Shown: positions 1-8,383 of the stretch, one piece after another
Layout: each line of letters opens with the position of its first letter
Numbering within the stretch: position 1 is the stretch's first letter
Origin: an uncultured Blautia sp.
Lineage (GTDB): Bacteria > Bacillota > Clostridia > Lachnospirales > Lachnospiraceae
Assembly: GCA_934373235.1 (NCBI GenBank)
Contig: CAKROW010000013.1
Coordinates: forward strand, 1 to 54,233
Length of the DNA: 54,233 nucleotides
Direction: 5' to 3'
Position numbers and translations under genes: made by a program
Notes under the pieces: generated by a model
Databases searched by the model: none
The model's input: the letters and a program-made list of their open reading frames with translations, nothing else
Told to the model about the DNA's origin: nothing

Positions 1-79
1 CAAGGCTGGTAAAAATATCCGGTGCCAGTTCCAGAAGACGTTTATGAATATGCACATCTACCTCATCAAGGTTGATTTA

Positions 80-445
80 TTACTCCACCTCGCCGATTCC
101 ATCCTGGCTCTTTCCTATACTGTCCACAAAATCATCCATCTTGCGATCCAGATAACGATTTTTAAAAATGCCCCGAAGCTGTATCAGCTCATCTGCCCTG
201 GCTTTTCCCGGAAGTTTAAATATATCTGCAATCTCATCAGCTCCATGTTTCAGCGACTCCCCCAGATCATTCATGCGAAAAAGTCCGGCGATCAGTCCCA
301 CAATGTAGATCAGGGCCATAACTCCCAGAAATCCAAAATTATAAACCAGAACATTCCGGGAACCTTTCCCTGCAAAAAATGTCAGTACCACTGCTCCGGC
401 CATAACTGCCAGAAACAGAACGGTATTCATTAGTTTTTTACCCAT
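80..445 (-). pseudogene. MotA/TolQ/ExbB-like membrane protein, N-terminal part, cut by two in-frame stops
   Basis: The 121 codons encode two membrane segments (about residues 5-25 and 33-55) followed by a charged helical stretch. The frame ends at TAA TAA (77-82) but then stays open to the window edge, and the peptide encoded there ends in LLELAPDIFTSL. From memory this resembles the conserved PDI(L)TSLGxLGTF stretch of MotA/TolQ/ExbB proton-channel-like proteins, so the stops appear to split one gene. A GTG at 53-55 preceded by GAGG could restart translation. The start ATG follows an AGGAAAATT ribosome site. Family assignment is from the residues just named and is moderate; the rest of the gene lies outside the window. 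A genuine short membrane protein followed by a second gene is the alternative. Confidence 0.5.
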
Positions 446-583
446 AATTTTCCTCCTATAAGCTTTCTTATTGTATACATTTATAAAGTCTCTTTAATTT
501 ATTGAAATTTCTGGTTTTTCATTGTTATTGTCATAATATCACAATCTATTTTTACATACAACAAGGTAACAAAAAAATACACT

Positions 584-604
584 AAAAAGGATGATTCCTT
601 TTTT
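584..604 (-). terminator. Probable terminator of the FeoA-like gene
   Basis: An AAAAAGG / CCTTTTT stem with a six-base loop lies just beyond the stop codon of the FeoA-like gene and ends in T residues on the minus strand. The stem is AT-rich, so its strength is uncertain. Confidence 0.45.
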
Positions 605-636
605 AGAAATCACCCTCCTGTTTTATGTTCTGAATA

Positions 637-849
637 TTACACTTTGATCCGGCAGGCTGCATCATCGCTGATAAGTATTCTCCGGTCTCTCACACCTACG
701 ATCACTCCGCCAAAAATTCTGCTGATCAGTCTGATCCTGGAACCCTCACTCACATCCTGCTGCCGGATAAGCTCCATTGTATCTGGCATTCCCGTCATCC
801 ATTTTACTGTATACATCTTCCCTGCTGTTGCCTCATTCAACGCCTGCAT
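637..849 (-). CDS. FeoA-domain small protein
   Basis: A 70-residue protein of the size of FeoA, the SH3-like cytosolic partner of the FeoB ferrous iron transporter. The pattern of a basic N-terminal strand, a GM..T...I.....SEGSRI core and a final ...GGVIVGVRDRRILISDDAACRI strand pair fits the FeoA domain. No feoB is present in the window, so it is a solitary FeoA-like protein, and a direct role in iron transport is not shown. It starts at ATG 849 behind AAAGGGGTGATC, a strong ribosome site. It is flanked by non-coding DNA on both sides (446-636 and 850-1057) and is probably monocistronic. Confidence 0.75.
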   Translation of the reverse strand: MQALNEATAGKMYTVKWMTGMPDTMELIRQQDVSEGSRIRLISRIFGGVIVGVRDRRILISDDAACRIKV

Positions 850-997
850 AAGATCACCCCTTTTTTACAGTCAATAAAATGCAATTGAAAATTCTGTCAA
901 TTAGTGGTATAAAACTTTTTTTCACTAAAAGTATCTAATATTTCTTTATTTTTATTCATTTTACTCTCAAATTATCTGATTAGTCAATCATAACCGT

Positions 998-1048
998 AAA
1001 AAAAGATACTCCATTCAGTTCTAATCACCAAATGAAGCATCTTTTTAT
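998..1048 (-). terminator. Terminator of the pheST-phosphatase operon
   Basis: On the minus strand an AAGATGCTTCATT arm pairs with AATGGAGTATCTT and is followed by a run of T residues. It lies directly after the stop of the histidine phosphatase gene. Confidence 0.7.
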
Positions 1049-1057
1049 TTTTATTAC

Positions 1058-1666
1058 TTATGCATATACTTTATCTTCTTCAAGAAGAACTGTCCTGCCA
1101 TTTTTAATCTCAACAAGATTGATACAGCAATTAGGCGGTACACACCCATGCCAGAAATTCTCCGGATCATGATAAACATTCTGGAGCAGTGCACGGACAG
1201 CACACCCGTGAGACGCGATCAGAACCGTTTTGTCTTTCAGGGAAGGATCTGTAGTTTTTTCTTCCCAGAAATCCTTTGTTCTGGCCAGCACATCATAAAT
1301 ATTTTCTCCATTTTCAGGACGCTTAAAATCTACCGGCCTGCGAAAAAAAGTCTCAATCTGAGGATTAATATAATTTCCTTCTGTGTCTCTTACCAGATCA
1401 CCCTCCAGAATGCCGAAATTGATCTCCTGAATACGTTTATCAGGTATGATCGGAACATTTCTGGCACCAAGAACATATCTGGCCGTCTGACTGGCTCTTG
1501 ACAGCGGACTTGTAAAGCAGACATCAAACCTTACGTTTTTCAGAGCCTGACCTGTTTTGCGGGCAAGATTGATCCCTTCTTCCGCGAGAGGAACATCAGC
1601 AGCACCCTGAAGCTTTTTAAGCTTATTCCATTCTGTCAGCCCATGTCTTACAATATAAAGCAGCAT
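1058..1666 (-). CDS. Histidine phosphatase superfamily protein (phosphoglycerate mutase-like)
   Basis: A 202-residue protein of the RHG histidine-phosphatase superfamily. The phosphate-accepting His8 sits in IVRHGLTEWN, a second catalytic His153 in IASHGCAVRALL, and SPLSRASQTA lies between them as expected. Family members range from cofactor-dependent phosphoglycerate mutases to broad phosphatases; the substrate cannot be read from the sequence. Its ATG overlaps the pheT stop as TGATG, so it is the last gene of the pheS-pheT unit and probably translationally coupled to pheT. A terminator follows immediately. Confidence 0.88.
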   Translation of the reverse strand: MLLYIVRHGLTEWNKLKKLQGAADVPLAEEGINLARKTGQALKNVRFDVCFTSPLSRASQTARYVLGARNVPIIPDKRIQEINFGILEGDLVRDTEGNYINPQIETFFRRPVDFKRPENGENIYDVLARTKDFWEEKTTDPSLKDKTVLIASHGCAVRALLQNVYHDPENFWHGCVPPNCCINLVEIKNGRTVLLEEDKVYA

Positions 1667-4083
1667 CAGCTTCTCAGCTCGATTCCCAGGCTGTTCAGGC
1701 CATTCATGATCTTCTTCATAACTGCTGTGATCTCATTTTCTCCAAGAGTCTTATCATGGGCACGGAATACCAGAGAATAAGCCATGGATTTAAAGCCCTT
1801 TTCAATCTGGCTTCCCTCATAGATATCAAATAACTGATAGCTTTCCAGGATCTTTCCACCTCTTTCCTCGAAGACTTCCTCAATCTGTCCGGCAAGGACT
1901 GCATGAGGAACAACAAGACTTAAGTCACGGGTAACAGCCGGATATTTGGCAATTCCTGTGTATTTATGGTTAAAGCCTGCAAATTCCAGCACATCCTTGA
2001 TATCTATCACTGCAATGTATGCTTTTTCTCCAATAGAATAATTATCTGCAACCTGTGGATGAACCTCTCCCAGATATCCCACAACCTTTCCATCGTAAAC
2101 CATATTTGCCTGTCTTCCAGGATGAAGGAATGGCTTGCCGCTGTTCGGATCATAGTTTACTCTGTCTTTCATGCCAATCTTTTCAAGGAATTCCTCGCAG
2201 ACACCTTTCATGTCAAAGAAATCTCCCCTTCCATACATTCCAAGAGTAAACATGGTTCTCTCATCCGGAAGCTCAGTCAGAGGAAGTGCCTTCGGAAGAT
2301 AAATGTTTCCAAGCTCATACAGGCGGACATCCTTGTTACGTCTGTTATAATTTGTGGAAAGCGAAGACAACATACCATTCAGTGTGCTTGTACGCATAAT
2401 ACTGTAGTCTTCCCCAAGAGGATTGCTGATAGTGATCACCTTTCTCATGTCACAGTTTTCCGGAATACAAAGCTTGTCAAATACCTTCGGACTCTCGAAA
2501 GAATAGGACATTCCCTCTGAAAAGCCACAGTATTCCGCAATATCTCTTGCTACATTCTCAATGCGAAGTTTAAACGGAAGTTTACCGGTTGTCGCCTCAC
2601 CTGTAGGAAGTGTTGTCGGAATCTTGTCATAACCGAAAAATCTTGCAACTTCCTCAGCAACATCTGCCATGCAGTGAATATCCTGACGGAAAGTAGGAGC
2701 TACAATCTCATTGGTTTTTTCATCGTATGCAAGTTCAACACGTCCAAGATATCCGATCATCTCTTCTTTTGTAAGAGAAGTACCAAGAAGCGCATTGATC
2801 CTCTCCGGTTCAAAAGCGACTCTGGAAGGCTCTCTTGTCTCACTGCATACATCAACCATTCCGCCTACAACTTCGCCGGCACCAAGCTCTTCCATAAGCT
2901 GGCAGGCTCTGTCAATAGCAGCCTGTGCATTATTTGGATCAAGACCTTTCTCAAATTTGCCAGATGCATCTGTACGAAGCCCGATCCTCTTTGAAGAAAG
3001 ACGGATGCTTGTTCCATCAAAGCATGCAGCCTCAAAAAGAACTGTTTTTACCTCATCTGTGATCATGGAGTTTTCTCCACCCATGATACCGGCAATACCT
3101 ACCGGCTTCTCGCCGTCACAGATCATAAGGACATTCTCATCCATAGTACGTTCCTGTCCGTCAAGAGTAACGAACTTTTCATCTTTACCTGCACGACGTA
3201 CAACGATCTCCTGATTTGCAATGGTGTCCAGATCATAAGCATGCATTGGCTGGCCAAACTCTTCCATTACATAATTTGTGATGTCGACCAGATTGTTGAT
3301 GGGGCGGATTCCGTTGGAAGCCAGACATCTCTGCATCCATTTTGGAGACGGACCGATCTTGACATTTTTTACAACCCTTGCACAGTAACGAGGGCAAAGT
3401 TCCGGATCCTCTACAGTAACCTTTACATAATCCGATGCCTTCTCAGCATTTCCCTTGGTTTCCACAACAGGTGGGCAGAATTTCTTGCGGAAAGTTGCTG
3501 CTGCCTCCCTTGCGATTCCAAGAACTCCATAACAGTCAACACGGTTGGATGTGATCTCATACTCAAATACCACATCATCAAGACCAAGTGCTTTGATGGC
3601 ACTTTCACCTACTACTGCGTCCTCCGGAAAAATATAGATTCCATACTCCGGTGCTTCCGGATACATTTCTCTTGTACTTCCCAGCTCCTCAATAGAGCAC
3701 ATCATACCGCAGGATTCCACGCCACGAAGTTTGCCTTTTTTGATCTTGATTCCACCAGGAGTCATTTTTCCATCATGACCGCCGGCTACACGTCCGCCGT
3801 CCAGAACTACCGGAACTTTGTCTCCTTCTTTTACATTGGGAGCACCAGTAACGATCTGCACAGTCTCTGTTCCCACATTCACCTGGCAGATGATCAGTTT
3901 ATCTGCATCCGGATGTTTCTCGATCTTTGCGATTTGTCCGATCACAATATTCTCAAGATCTGCATCAAGCTTTGTAAAACCTTCAACCTTTGTTCCGGTT
4001 AAAGTCATTGCATCTGTATATTCCTGTGCCGTTACATCCAGATCCGGCACATACATTTTAATCCAAGATAATGAAGTATTCAT
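1666..4083 (-). CDS. pheT: Phenylalanine--tRNA ligase beta subunit
   Basis: Full-length (805 residues) large subunit of the heterotetrameric phenylalanyl-tRNA synthetase, which charges tRNA-Phe in the cytosol. Domain order is as expected: N-terminal strand MNTSLSWIKMYV, an EMAP/OB-fold tRNA-binding domain (about 40-150), the B3/B4 editing domain (about 210-380, with RPINNLVDITNYVM), the B5 domain, the catalytic-like core, and a C-terminal anticodon-binding FDX-ACB domain starting near AKYPAVTRDLSLVV. It lies 46 bases downstream of pheS and shares the Phe T-box transcript. No damage is seen. Confidence 0.97.
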   Translation of the reverse strand: MNTSLSWIKMYVPDLDVTAQEYTDAMTLTGTKVEGFTKLDADLENIVIGQIAKIEKHPDADKLIICQVNVGTETVQIVTGAPNVKEGDKVPVVLDGGRVAGGHDGKMTPGGIKIKKGKLRGVESCGMMCSIEELGSTREMYPEAPEYGIYIFPEDAVVGESAIKALGLDDVVFEYEITSNRVDCYGVLGIAREAAATFRKKFCPPVVETKGNAEKASDYVKVTVEDPELCPRYCARVVKNVKIGPSPKWMQRCLASNGIRPINNLVDITNYVMEEFGQPMHAYDLDTIANQEIVVRRAGKDEKFVTLDGQERTMDENVLMICDGEKPVGIAGIMGGENSMITDEVKTVLFEAACFDGTSIRLSSKRIGLRTDASGKFEKGLDPNNAQAAIDRACQLMEELGAGEVVGGMVDVCSETREPSRVAFEPERINALLGTSLTKEEMIGYLGRVELAYDEKTNEIVAPTFRQDIHCMADVAEEVARFFGYDKIPTTLPTGEATTGKLPFKLRIENVARDIAEYCGFSEGMSYSFESPKVFDKLCIPENCDMRKVITISNPLGEDYSIMRTSTLNGMLSSLSTNYNRRNKDVRLYELGNIYLPKALPLTELPDERTMFTLGMYGRGDFFDMKGVCEEFLEKIGMKDRVNYDPNSGKPFLHPGRQANMVYDGKVVGYLGEVHPQVADNYSIGEKAYIAVIDIKDVLEFAGFNHKYTGIAKYPAVTRDLSLVVPHAVLAGQIEEVFEERGGKILESYQLFDIYEGSQIEKGFKSMAYSLVFRAHDKTLGENEITAVMKKIMNGLNSLGIELRS

Positions 4084-4129
4084 TTTACTTGTCCCTTCTT
4101 TTTTATTTTATGTTCGTCTCACACTGTTT

Positions 4130-5155
4130 TTAGAACTGTTTCAGGAAACGTGTATCATTCTCATACAGGAGACGCATATCATCAATCTCATATTTCAGAA
4201 GAGCGATACGCTCCAGACCTACGCCAAAAGCAAATCCTGAATACTCTTCCGGATCAATACCACACATACGAAGTACGTTAGGATGTACCATTCCACAGCC
4301 AAGAATCTCAATCCAGCCGGAACCCTTACAGAAACGGCATCCGGTTCCGCCACACTTGAAGCAGGATACATCAACCTCAGCGCTTGGCTCTGTAAACGGA
4401 AAGTGATGAGGACGGAATTTGGTCTTTGTTTCCGGTCCGAACAGCTCTTTGGCGAACTCCTGAAGAGTACCTTTAAGATCAGCAAATGTTACATTCTTAT
4501 CAATAACAAGACCTTCAATCTGGTGGAAAGAAGGTGAATGTGTTGCGTCTACCTCATCAGAACGGAATACACGGCCAGGTGCGATCATACGGATAGGCAG
4601 TTTGCCTTTCTCCATTTCACGTGCCTGAACCGGTGATGTCTGAGAACGGAGAAGGATAGAATCATTGATAAAGAAAGTATCCTGCTCGTCTCTTGCCGGA
4701 TGGTTCTCCGGAATGTTGAGTTTTGTAAAGTTATAATCCGCATACTCTACCTCAGGGCCTTCCACAACCTCATACCCCATACCGATAAAAATACGTTCAA
4801 CCTCTTCCAGGGCAATACTGTTTGGATGACGATGACCAATCTTTGCTTTCTTTGCTGGAAGTGTTACATCAATAACCTCGGCCTTCATTTTCTCTTCACG
4901 GACTTTTTCCTCAAAATCCCTTTTGGAAGCTTCCAGAAGTTCCTCAATTTTGGCACGGGTCTCATTTACAAGCTGTCCGACTTTCGGACGTTCCTCCGGA
5001 GCTACATCTTTCATACCTTTTAAGATTGCAGTAAGCTCACCTTTTTTTCCAAGGTAGGCTACACGCACATCATTCAGTTTATCCAGGCCTTCGGATTCTT
5101 CGATCCGTTTTCTGGCATTTTCGGCCAGTTCCTGAAGTCTTTCTTTCATATCCAT
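4130..5155 (-). CDS. pheS: Phenylalanine--tRNA ligase alpha subunit
   Basis: Catalytic subunit (341 residues) of phenylalanyl-tRNA synthetase. It has an N-terminal coiled coil that binds tRNA, then a class II core with the motif 2 region around PGRVFRSDEVDATHSPSFHQ and motif 3 in FGVGLERIALLKY. A cysteine-rich CFKCGGTGCRFCKGSGW segment precedes motif 3, a form seen in some bacterial PheS. The ATG at 5155 is chosen because AAAGGAG lies just upstream; the longer open frame to 5260 runs into the T-box leader and is not coding. Expression is controlled by the T-box directly upstream. Confidence 0.96.
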   Translation of the reverse strand: MDMKERLQELAENARKRIEESEGLDKLNDVRVAYLGKKGELTAILKGMKDVAPEERPKVGQLVNETRAKIEELLEASKRDFEEKVREEKMKAEVIDVTLPAKKAKIGHRHPNSIALEEVERIFIGMGYEVVEGPEVEYADYNFTKLNIPENHPARDEQDTFFINDSILLRSQTSPVQAREMEKGKLPIRMIAPGRVFRSDEVDATHSPSFHQIEGLVIDKNVTFADLKGTLQEFAKELFGPETKTKFRPHHFPFTEPSAEVDVSCFKCGGTGCRFCKGSGWIEILGCGMVHPNVLRMCGIDPEEYSGFAFGVGLERIALLKYEIDDMRLLYENDTRFLKQF

Positions 5156-5194
5156 GGTTTTTTCTCCTTTTTTATATTTTAAGTAGTATATGGA

Positions 5195-5440
5195 CAAAAA
5201 AAACCGTCCCTTCATAAAAGGGACGGATAATCCGCGGTACCACCCAGCTTCCCATCTCATATAATGGGCACTCTCGTCTGCTTAACGCGCAGAATACGTT
5301 ATCTCCTACTGTTACTTCAAAGATACAGCTCCGGTGGGAAATTCAGGAAGTATCTGAACCCGGGGAAGCTTTCAGCCGGTGACTTCCCTTCTCTGTGAGA
5401 AAATAATTCCCTCTGTACACCTTCACAGCTTTTGTTCTGT
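5195..5440 (-). promoter_or_regulatory. T-box leader, phenylalanine type, with terminator
   Basis: The minus strand carries the T-box sequence GGTGGTACCGCGGA (5231-5244), which pairs with the uncharged tRNA acceptor end, and a terminator made of GGGACGG / CCGTCCC arms and a U-run (5195-5226). The upstream part folds into a long Stem I region (about 5290-5425) containing TTC triplets that could be the Phe specifier; which one is used is not resolved. Known T-boxes switch from termination to read-through when the cognate tRNA is uncharged. Phe identity is inferred from pheS downstream. Confidence 0.93.
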
Positions 5441-5446
5441 CTTTTA

Positions 5447-5477
5447 ATAATATGCCACAAGCTTTGTCTTCTGTCAA
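5447..5477 (-). promoter_or_regulatory. Promoter of the pheST T-box transcript
   Basis: TTGACA (5472-5477) and TATTAT (5447-5452) lie 19 bases apart on the minus strand; a shifted CATATT gives 17. The -35 box contains the TGA stop codon of the yihY-like gene. Confidence 0.6.
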
Positions 5478-6379
5478 GATTCATTTTCTTTTTCCGGATG
5501 CTGACGTTCTTCTTTTTTGAACAGAAATGTCTTTACAGATTTCTGTGCCTCACGGAACTGCTTCTCAAAATATGCATTGATCTCTGCGCCATAAAGGATC
5601 AGATTCATGCATACATACAGCCACAGCATCAGCATGATCAAAGTTGTCAGGCTGCCGTACATATTTCCGAAATTAGGAAAAAACTCAAAGTACAGAGAAA
5701 ATCCGTAAGAAAATATCATCCAGGCTGCCGCAATAAGGAATGCCCCCGGAACCTGACTTTTAAAAGTCGCTTTCCTGTTGGGAAGTACTTTATACAGCAC
5801 CAGAAACACCAGAAAAAGCACAGCAAATACCAGCAGTGTTCTGGCTCCCATGACCCTGCCCATCAGTCTCCCAAGAATGGGAAGTGTCCTGTATGCAATC
5901 TCCTGTATCTTATTGCCAAGTACCAGAAGCAGCAGACTGACGATCACCGCAAGAACGAACAGAAACATATAAAACACGGAATAGATCCGGTTCATCAGCC
6001 AGTTTCTTGTCTCTTTTACATGGTAGATCGTATTCAGTCCATTGGTGATTGCCTGCATTCCCTTGCCGGACGCCCACAAAGCCATCAAAGCAGACAGAGG
6101 CACAATAGCAGTGCTTCTTTTATATACCTCCACCACAATGCTCAGAACAAATGTCTGAAGGTTTCCGGGCACAAATCCAATGATCGCATCACGGACTACA
6201 TTATAGCTCAGAGGTGTGTAACGTATCAGTGTTGTAAGAAAAAGCACAAAAGGAATAAATGACATAATGAGAAAATATGCTGCCTGCGCTGCATAAGCAC
6301 TTACGTGGTCCCCATTGGACCGGTGCACAAATCCAAGTATCAGCATGACCAGATTCTGCCGTTTTTTCTTTTCACTCAT
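5474..6379 (-). CDS. YihY/virulence factor BrkB family membrane protein
   Basis: A 301-residue integral membrane protein of the YihY/BrkB family (formerly, and wrongly, called RNase BN). About six hydrophobic segments are visible. Family hallmarks include the N-terminal AAQAAYFLIMSFIPFVLFL segment, the middle LMALWASGKGMQAITNGLNTIY segment and the C-terminal YGSLTTLIMLMLWLYVCM followed by GAEINAYFE. The C-terminal tail is charged and cytosolic. The function of the family is not settled. It is the third gene of a likely galM-GNAT-yihY run (40 bases after the GNAT stop), and its stop codon lies inside the pheS promoter. Confidence 0.9.
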   Translation of the reverse strand: MSEKKKRQNLVMLILGFVHRSNGDHVSAYAAQAAYFLIMSFIPFVLFLTTLIRYTPLSYNVVRDAIIGFVPGNLQTFVLSIVVEVYKRSTAIVPLSALMALWASGKGMQAITNGLNTIYHVKETRNWLMNRIYSVFYMFLFVLAVIVSLLLLVLGNKIQEIAYRTLPILGRLMGRVMGARTLLVFAVLFLVFLVLYKVLPNRKATFKSQVPGAFLIAAAWMIFSYGFSLYFEFFPNFGNMYGSLTTLIMLMLWLYVCMNLILYGAEINAYFEKQFREAQKSVKTFLFKKEERQHPEKENES

Positions 6380-6418
6380 AGCCGCCCCCTGTGTTACAGT
6401 TTCTTTGCAGCACCATTC

Positions 6419-7003
6419 TCACGAAAAACGCTCCAGCTTTACATGGTCTCTGATCTCCTGAAATGATCTTACCGGAGGCTGTTCCTCCTTATGTTCACCG
6501 ATCATCTTTTCCATCCAGACCATATGATACCACCGCTTGAATTTGTAACCGCATCTGTGGAATTCACCCACTCTCTTATATCCAAAATGTTTGTGAAACT
6601 TTACACTGTCATTATTAAGATATATATCCTCTTTTTCCGGCACTGCGATACACGCATTTAGATTCAGGACACCCATTTCTGCCAGTGCTCCTTCCAGAGC
6701 ACGGTAAAGACTTCCTCCTGCGCCACAGCCTTTTCTGTCATGCCTTACATAAATGGAAGTCTCCACACACCAGTCATATGCTGCCCGGACATGAAATGCA
6801 GACGCATAGGCATAGCCCAGGATCTCTCCTGACTCTTCTGCCACAAAATAAGGATATCTCTTCCGAACATTTCTGATCCTGCCAGCAAACTCCTCCTCAG
6901 AAGGTGTTTCATACTCAAAAGTTATAGCCGTATTTTCCACATACCAGGCATATATCTGTGCAAGGATCTTCGCATCCTTTTCTTCTGCCACCCGTATCTT
7001 CAT
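6419..7003 (-). CDS. GNAT family N-acetyltransferase (phosphinothricin acetyltransferase-like)
   Basis: A 194-residue acetyltransferase. The N-terminus MKIRVAEEKDAKILAQIY, the EYETPSEEEF stretch and the acetyl-CoA loop region HDRKGCGAGGSLYRAL match the Pat/Bar-like branch of GNAT proteins, which acetylate amino groups of small molecules such as phosphinothricin or methionine sulfoximine. The end of the domain, HKHFGYKRVGEFHRCGYKF, also fits that branch. The C-terminal 25 residues are an extra tail. The substrate is unknown. It follows galM by 15 bases and is probably co-transcribed with it. Confidence 0.88.
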   Translation of the reverse strand: MKIRVAEEKDAKILAQIYAWYVENTAITFEYETPSEEEFAGRIRNVRKRYPYFVAEESGEILGYAYASAFHVRAAYDWCVETSIYVRHDRKGCGAGGSLYRALEGALAEMGVLNLNACIAVPEKEDIYLNNDSVKFHKHFGYKRVGEFHRCGYKFKRWYHMVWMEKMIGEHKEEQPPVRSFQEIRDHVKLERFS

Positions 7004-7018
7004 ATCTGATCCCTGTTA

Positions 7019-8077
7019 TTATTTCACATAAAACCGGTAAGTTGTTTCAGAGCAGTACTCTTCTCCCGCATCCAGGATCGGAGAATGGAAATTCTCTACA
7101 TTTACCGCATTGGGTTCTACCTGTGTTTCCAGACAGAAGCCTTCTCTCTCATTATAAATGTGTCCGTTTTTGCCATGTTCATTCTGAATAAAGTTACCTG
7201 CATAAAACTGTACACAGGGGCAATCTGAGGATACATCCATGGCAATTCCGGATTCCTCACAATATGCACTGGCAATGGGACGTACATTTCCCTTTGCATA
7301 GTTATCAGTTACATAATTATGGTCGTATCCACCTGTAAATTTCAACTGTTCATAATCCGCATTAATATCCTGGCCAATCCTTTTGCTCTTATTGAAGTCC
7401 ATAGGTGTTCCTGCAACCGGTGTATATTCTCCTGTAGGAATAGCCTGATCATTCTTAACTGGTGTAAAGTATTCTGCATGAATACATACCTTCTGATCCA
7501 GGACCTTGCCATTTCCCTCTCCAGCCAGATTAAAGTAGGAATGATTAGTCATATTAGCCACTGTAGGCGCATCACTTCGTCCTCTGTATAGGATCTTCAG
7601 CTCATTGGCTTCTGTAAACTCATAACGTACAACCACTGTAAACTCTCCCGGAAATCCATTCTCCCCATCAGGACTGATACGTGTCAGATCAATACTGTTT
7701 CTGTCTCCGGAAACTGTCTCAGCTTTCCATAATTTCTTCTCAAATCCGTTGGGTCCGCTGTGAAGGTTATTATGGTTCTCATTCTCTGTAAGGACCACTT
7801 CTCTGCCATAGATGGAAAATCTAGAATTTTCAATGCGGTTTCCGCTTCTTCCGATAATGGCACCAAAAAAACATCCATTGGTCTCATAGCCTTTTATATC
7901 ATCATATCCAAGAACCACATCCCGGAGTTTTCCTTCTTTATCCGGAACACAGACCTTTACAAGGATCGCTCCAAAATCTGTTACTTCCACGTATGCTCCG
8001 GATTTATTCTCCAGGTGGTAGATTTTTACCTCTTCTCCTGTGGGAAGAGTGCCGAATTTTCTTTCTGTTACACTCAT
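7019..8077 (-). CDS. galM: Aldose 1-epimerase (mutarotase)
   Basis: A 352-residue GalM-type protein that interconverts the alpha and beta anomers of aldoses such as galactose and glucose. The catalytic His lies in NMTNHSYFNLAG and the catalytic Glu in GFCLETQ; GRSGNRIENSRF is the usual substrate-binding stretch. It starts the galM-GNAT-yihY run. The ATG at 8077 follows AGGAGG. No other galactose gene lies nearby, so its pathway context here is open. Confidence 0.95.
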   Translation of the reverse strand: MSVTERKFGTLPTGEEVKIYHLENKSGAYVEVTDFGAILVKVCVPDKEGKLRDVVLGYDDIKGYETNGCFFGAIIGRSGNRIENSRFSIYGREVVLTENENHNNLHSGPNGFEKKLWKAETVSGDRNSIDLTRISPDGENGFPGEFTVVVRYEFTEANELKILYRGRSDAPTVANMTNHSYFNLAGEGNGKVLDQKVCIHAEYFTPVKNDQAIPTGEYTPVAGTPMDFNKSKRIGQDINADYEQLKFTGGYDHNYVTDNYAKGNVRPIASAYCEESGIAMDVSSDCPCVQFYAGNFIQNEHGKNGHIYNEREGFCLETQVEPNAVNVENFHSPILDAGEEYCSETTYRFYVK

Positions 8078-8098
8078 CTTTTTCTATCCTCCTGTTAT

Positions 8099-8324
8099 AA
8101 AAAAAAGAGCCTGTAATCTGGCTCTTATTAATTTTCCCTTAATCCCGGGATGCCGTTCCCTTTCTTTTGACGCCTAGCAGATGCTAGGTGGGTATCCTCA
8201 ACAGAGTCTTCTGCCTGCCACGACGTGAGGTCTGACATCCAACCTGCGATTTTGGATTCCCAAAATGTCAATGTAGGTTCAAAAAATAAAGGGGATTCGC
8301 ACATTCCAGGATTCGGTTTATCTG
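8099..8324 (-). ncRNA. ssrS: 6S-like regulatory RNA
   Basis: A transcript of about 225 bases with its own consensus promoter and an intrinsic terminator (AAGAGCC / GGCTCTT plus T-run, 8099-8126). No ORF of note fills it. The ends form a long closing helix: AATCCTGGAATG near the 5' end pairs with CATCCCGGGATT near the 3' end, and CCCCTTT with AAAGGG inside it. A central open region and apical hairpins follow (GCCTAGCATCTGCTAGGC). This shape, a long rod with a central bubble, is that of 6S RNA, which binds sigma-70 type RNA polymerase. The assignment is from fold and gene layout; a covariance-model search was not possible. Confidence 0.7.
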
Positions 8325-8330
8325 TTTTTT

Positions 8331-8359
8331 ATTATATTACAGGGTATGCAATTTTTCAA
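8331..8359 (-). promoter_or_regulatory. Promoter of the 6S-like RNA
   Basis: TTGAAA (8354-8359) and a perfect TATAAT (8331-8336) with 17-base spacing on the minus strand, placing the RNA start near 8324. Confidence 0.8.
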
Positions 8360-8383
8360 CAGTATATTTACAATTCTTTACCC

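Noticed and set aside
3241..4002. 253-residue frame on the plus strand
   Set aside because: Antisense to pheT, without ribosome site or recognisable domain.
5432..6262. 276-residue frame on the plus strand
   Set aside because: Lies antisense to the YihY-like gene, with composition of a shadow frame (His/Gln/Cys-rich).
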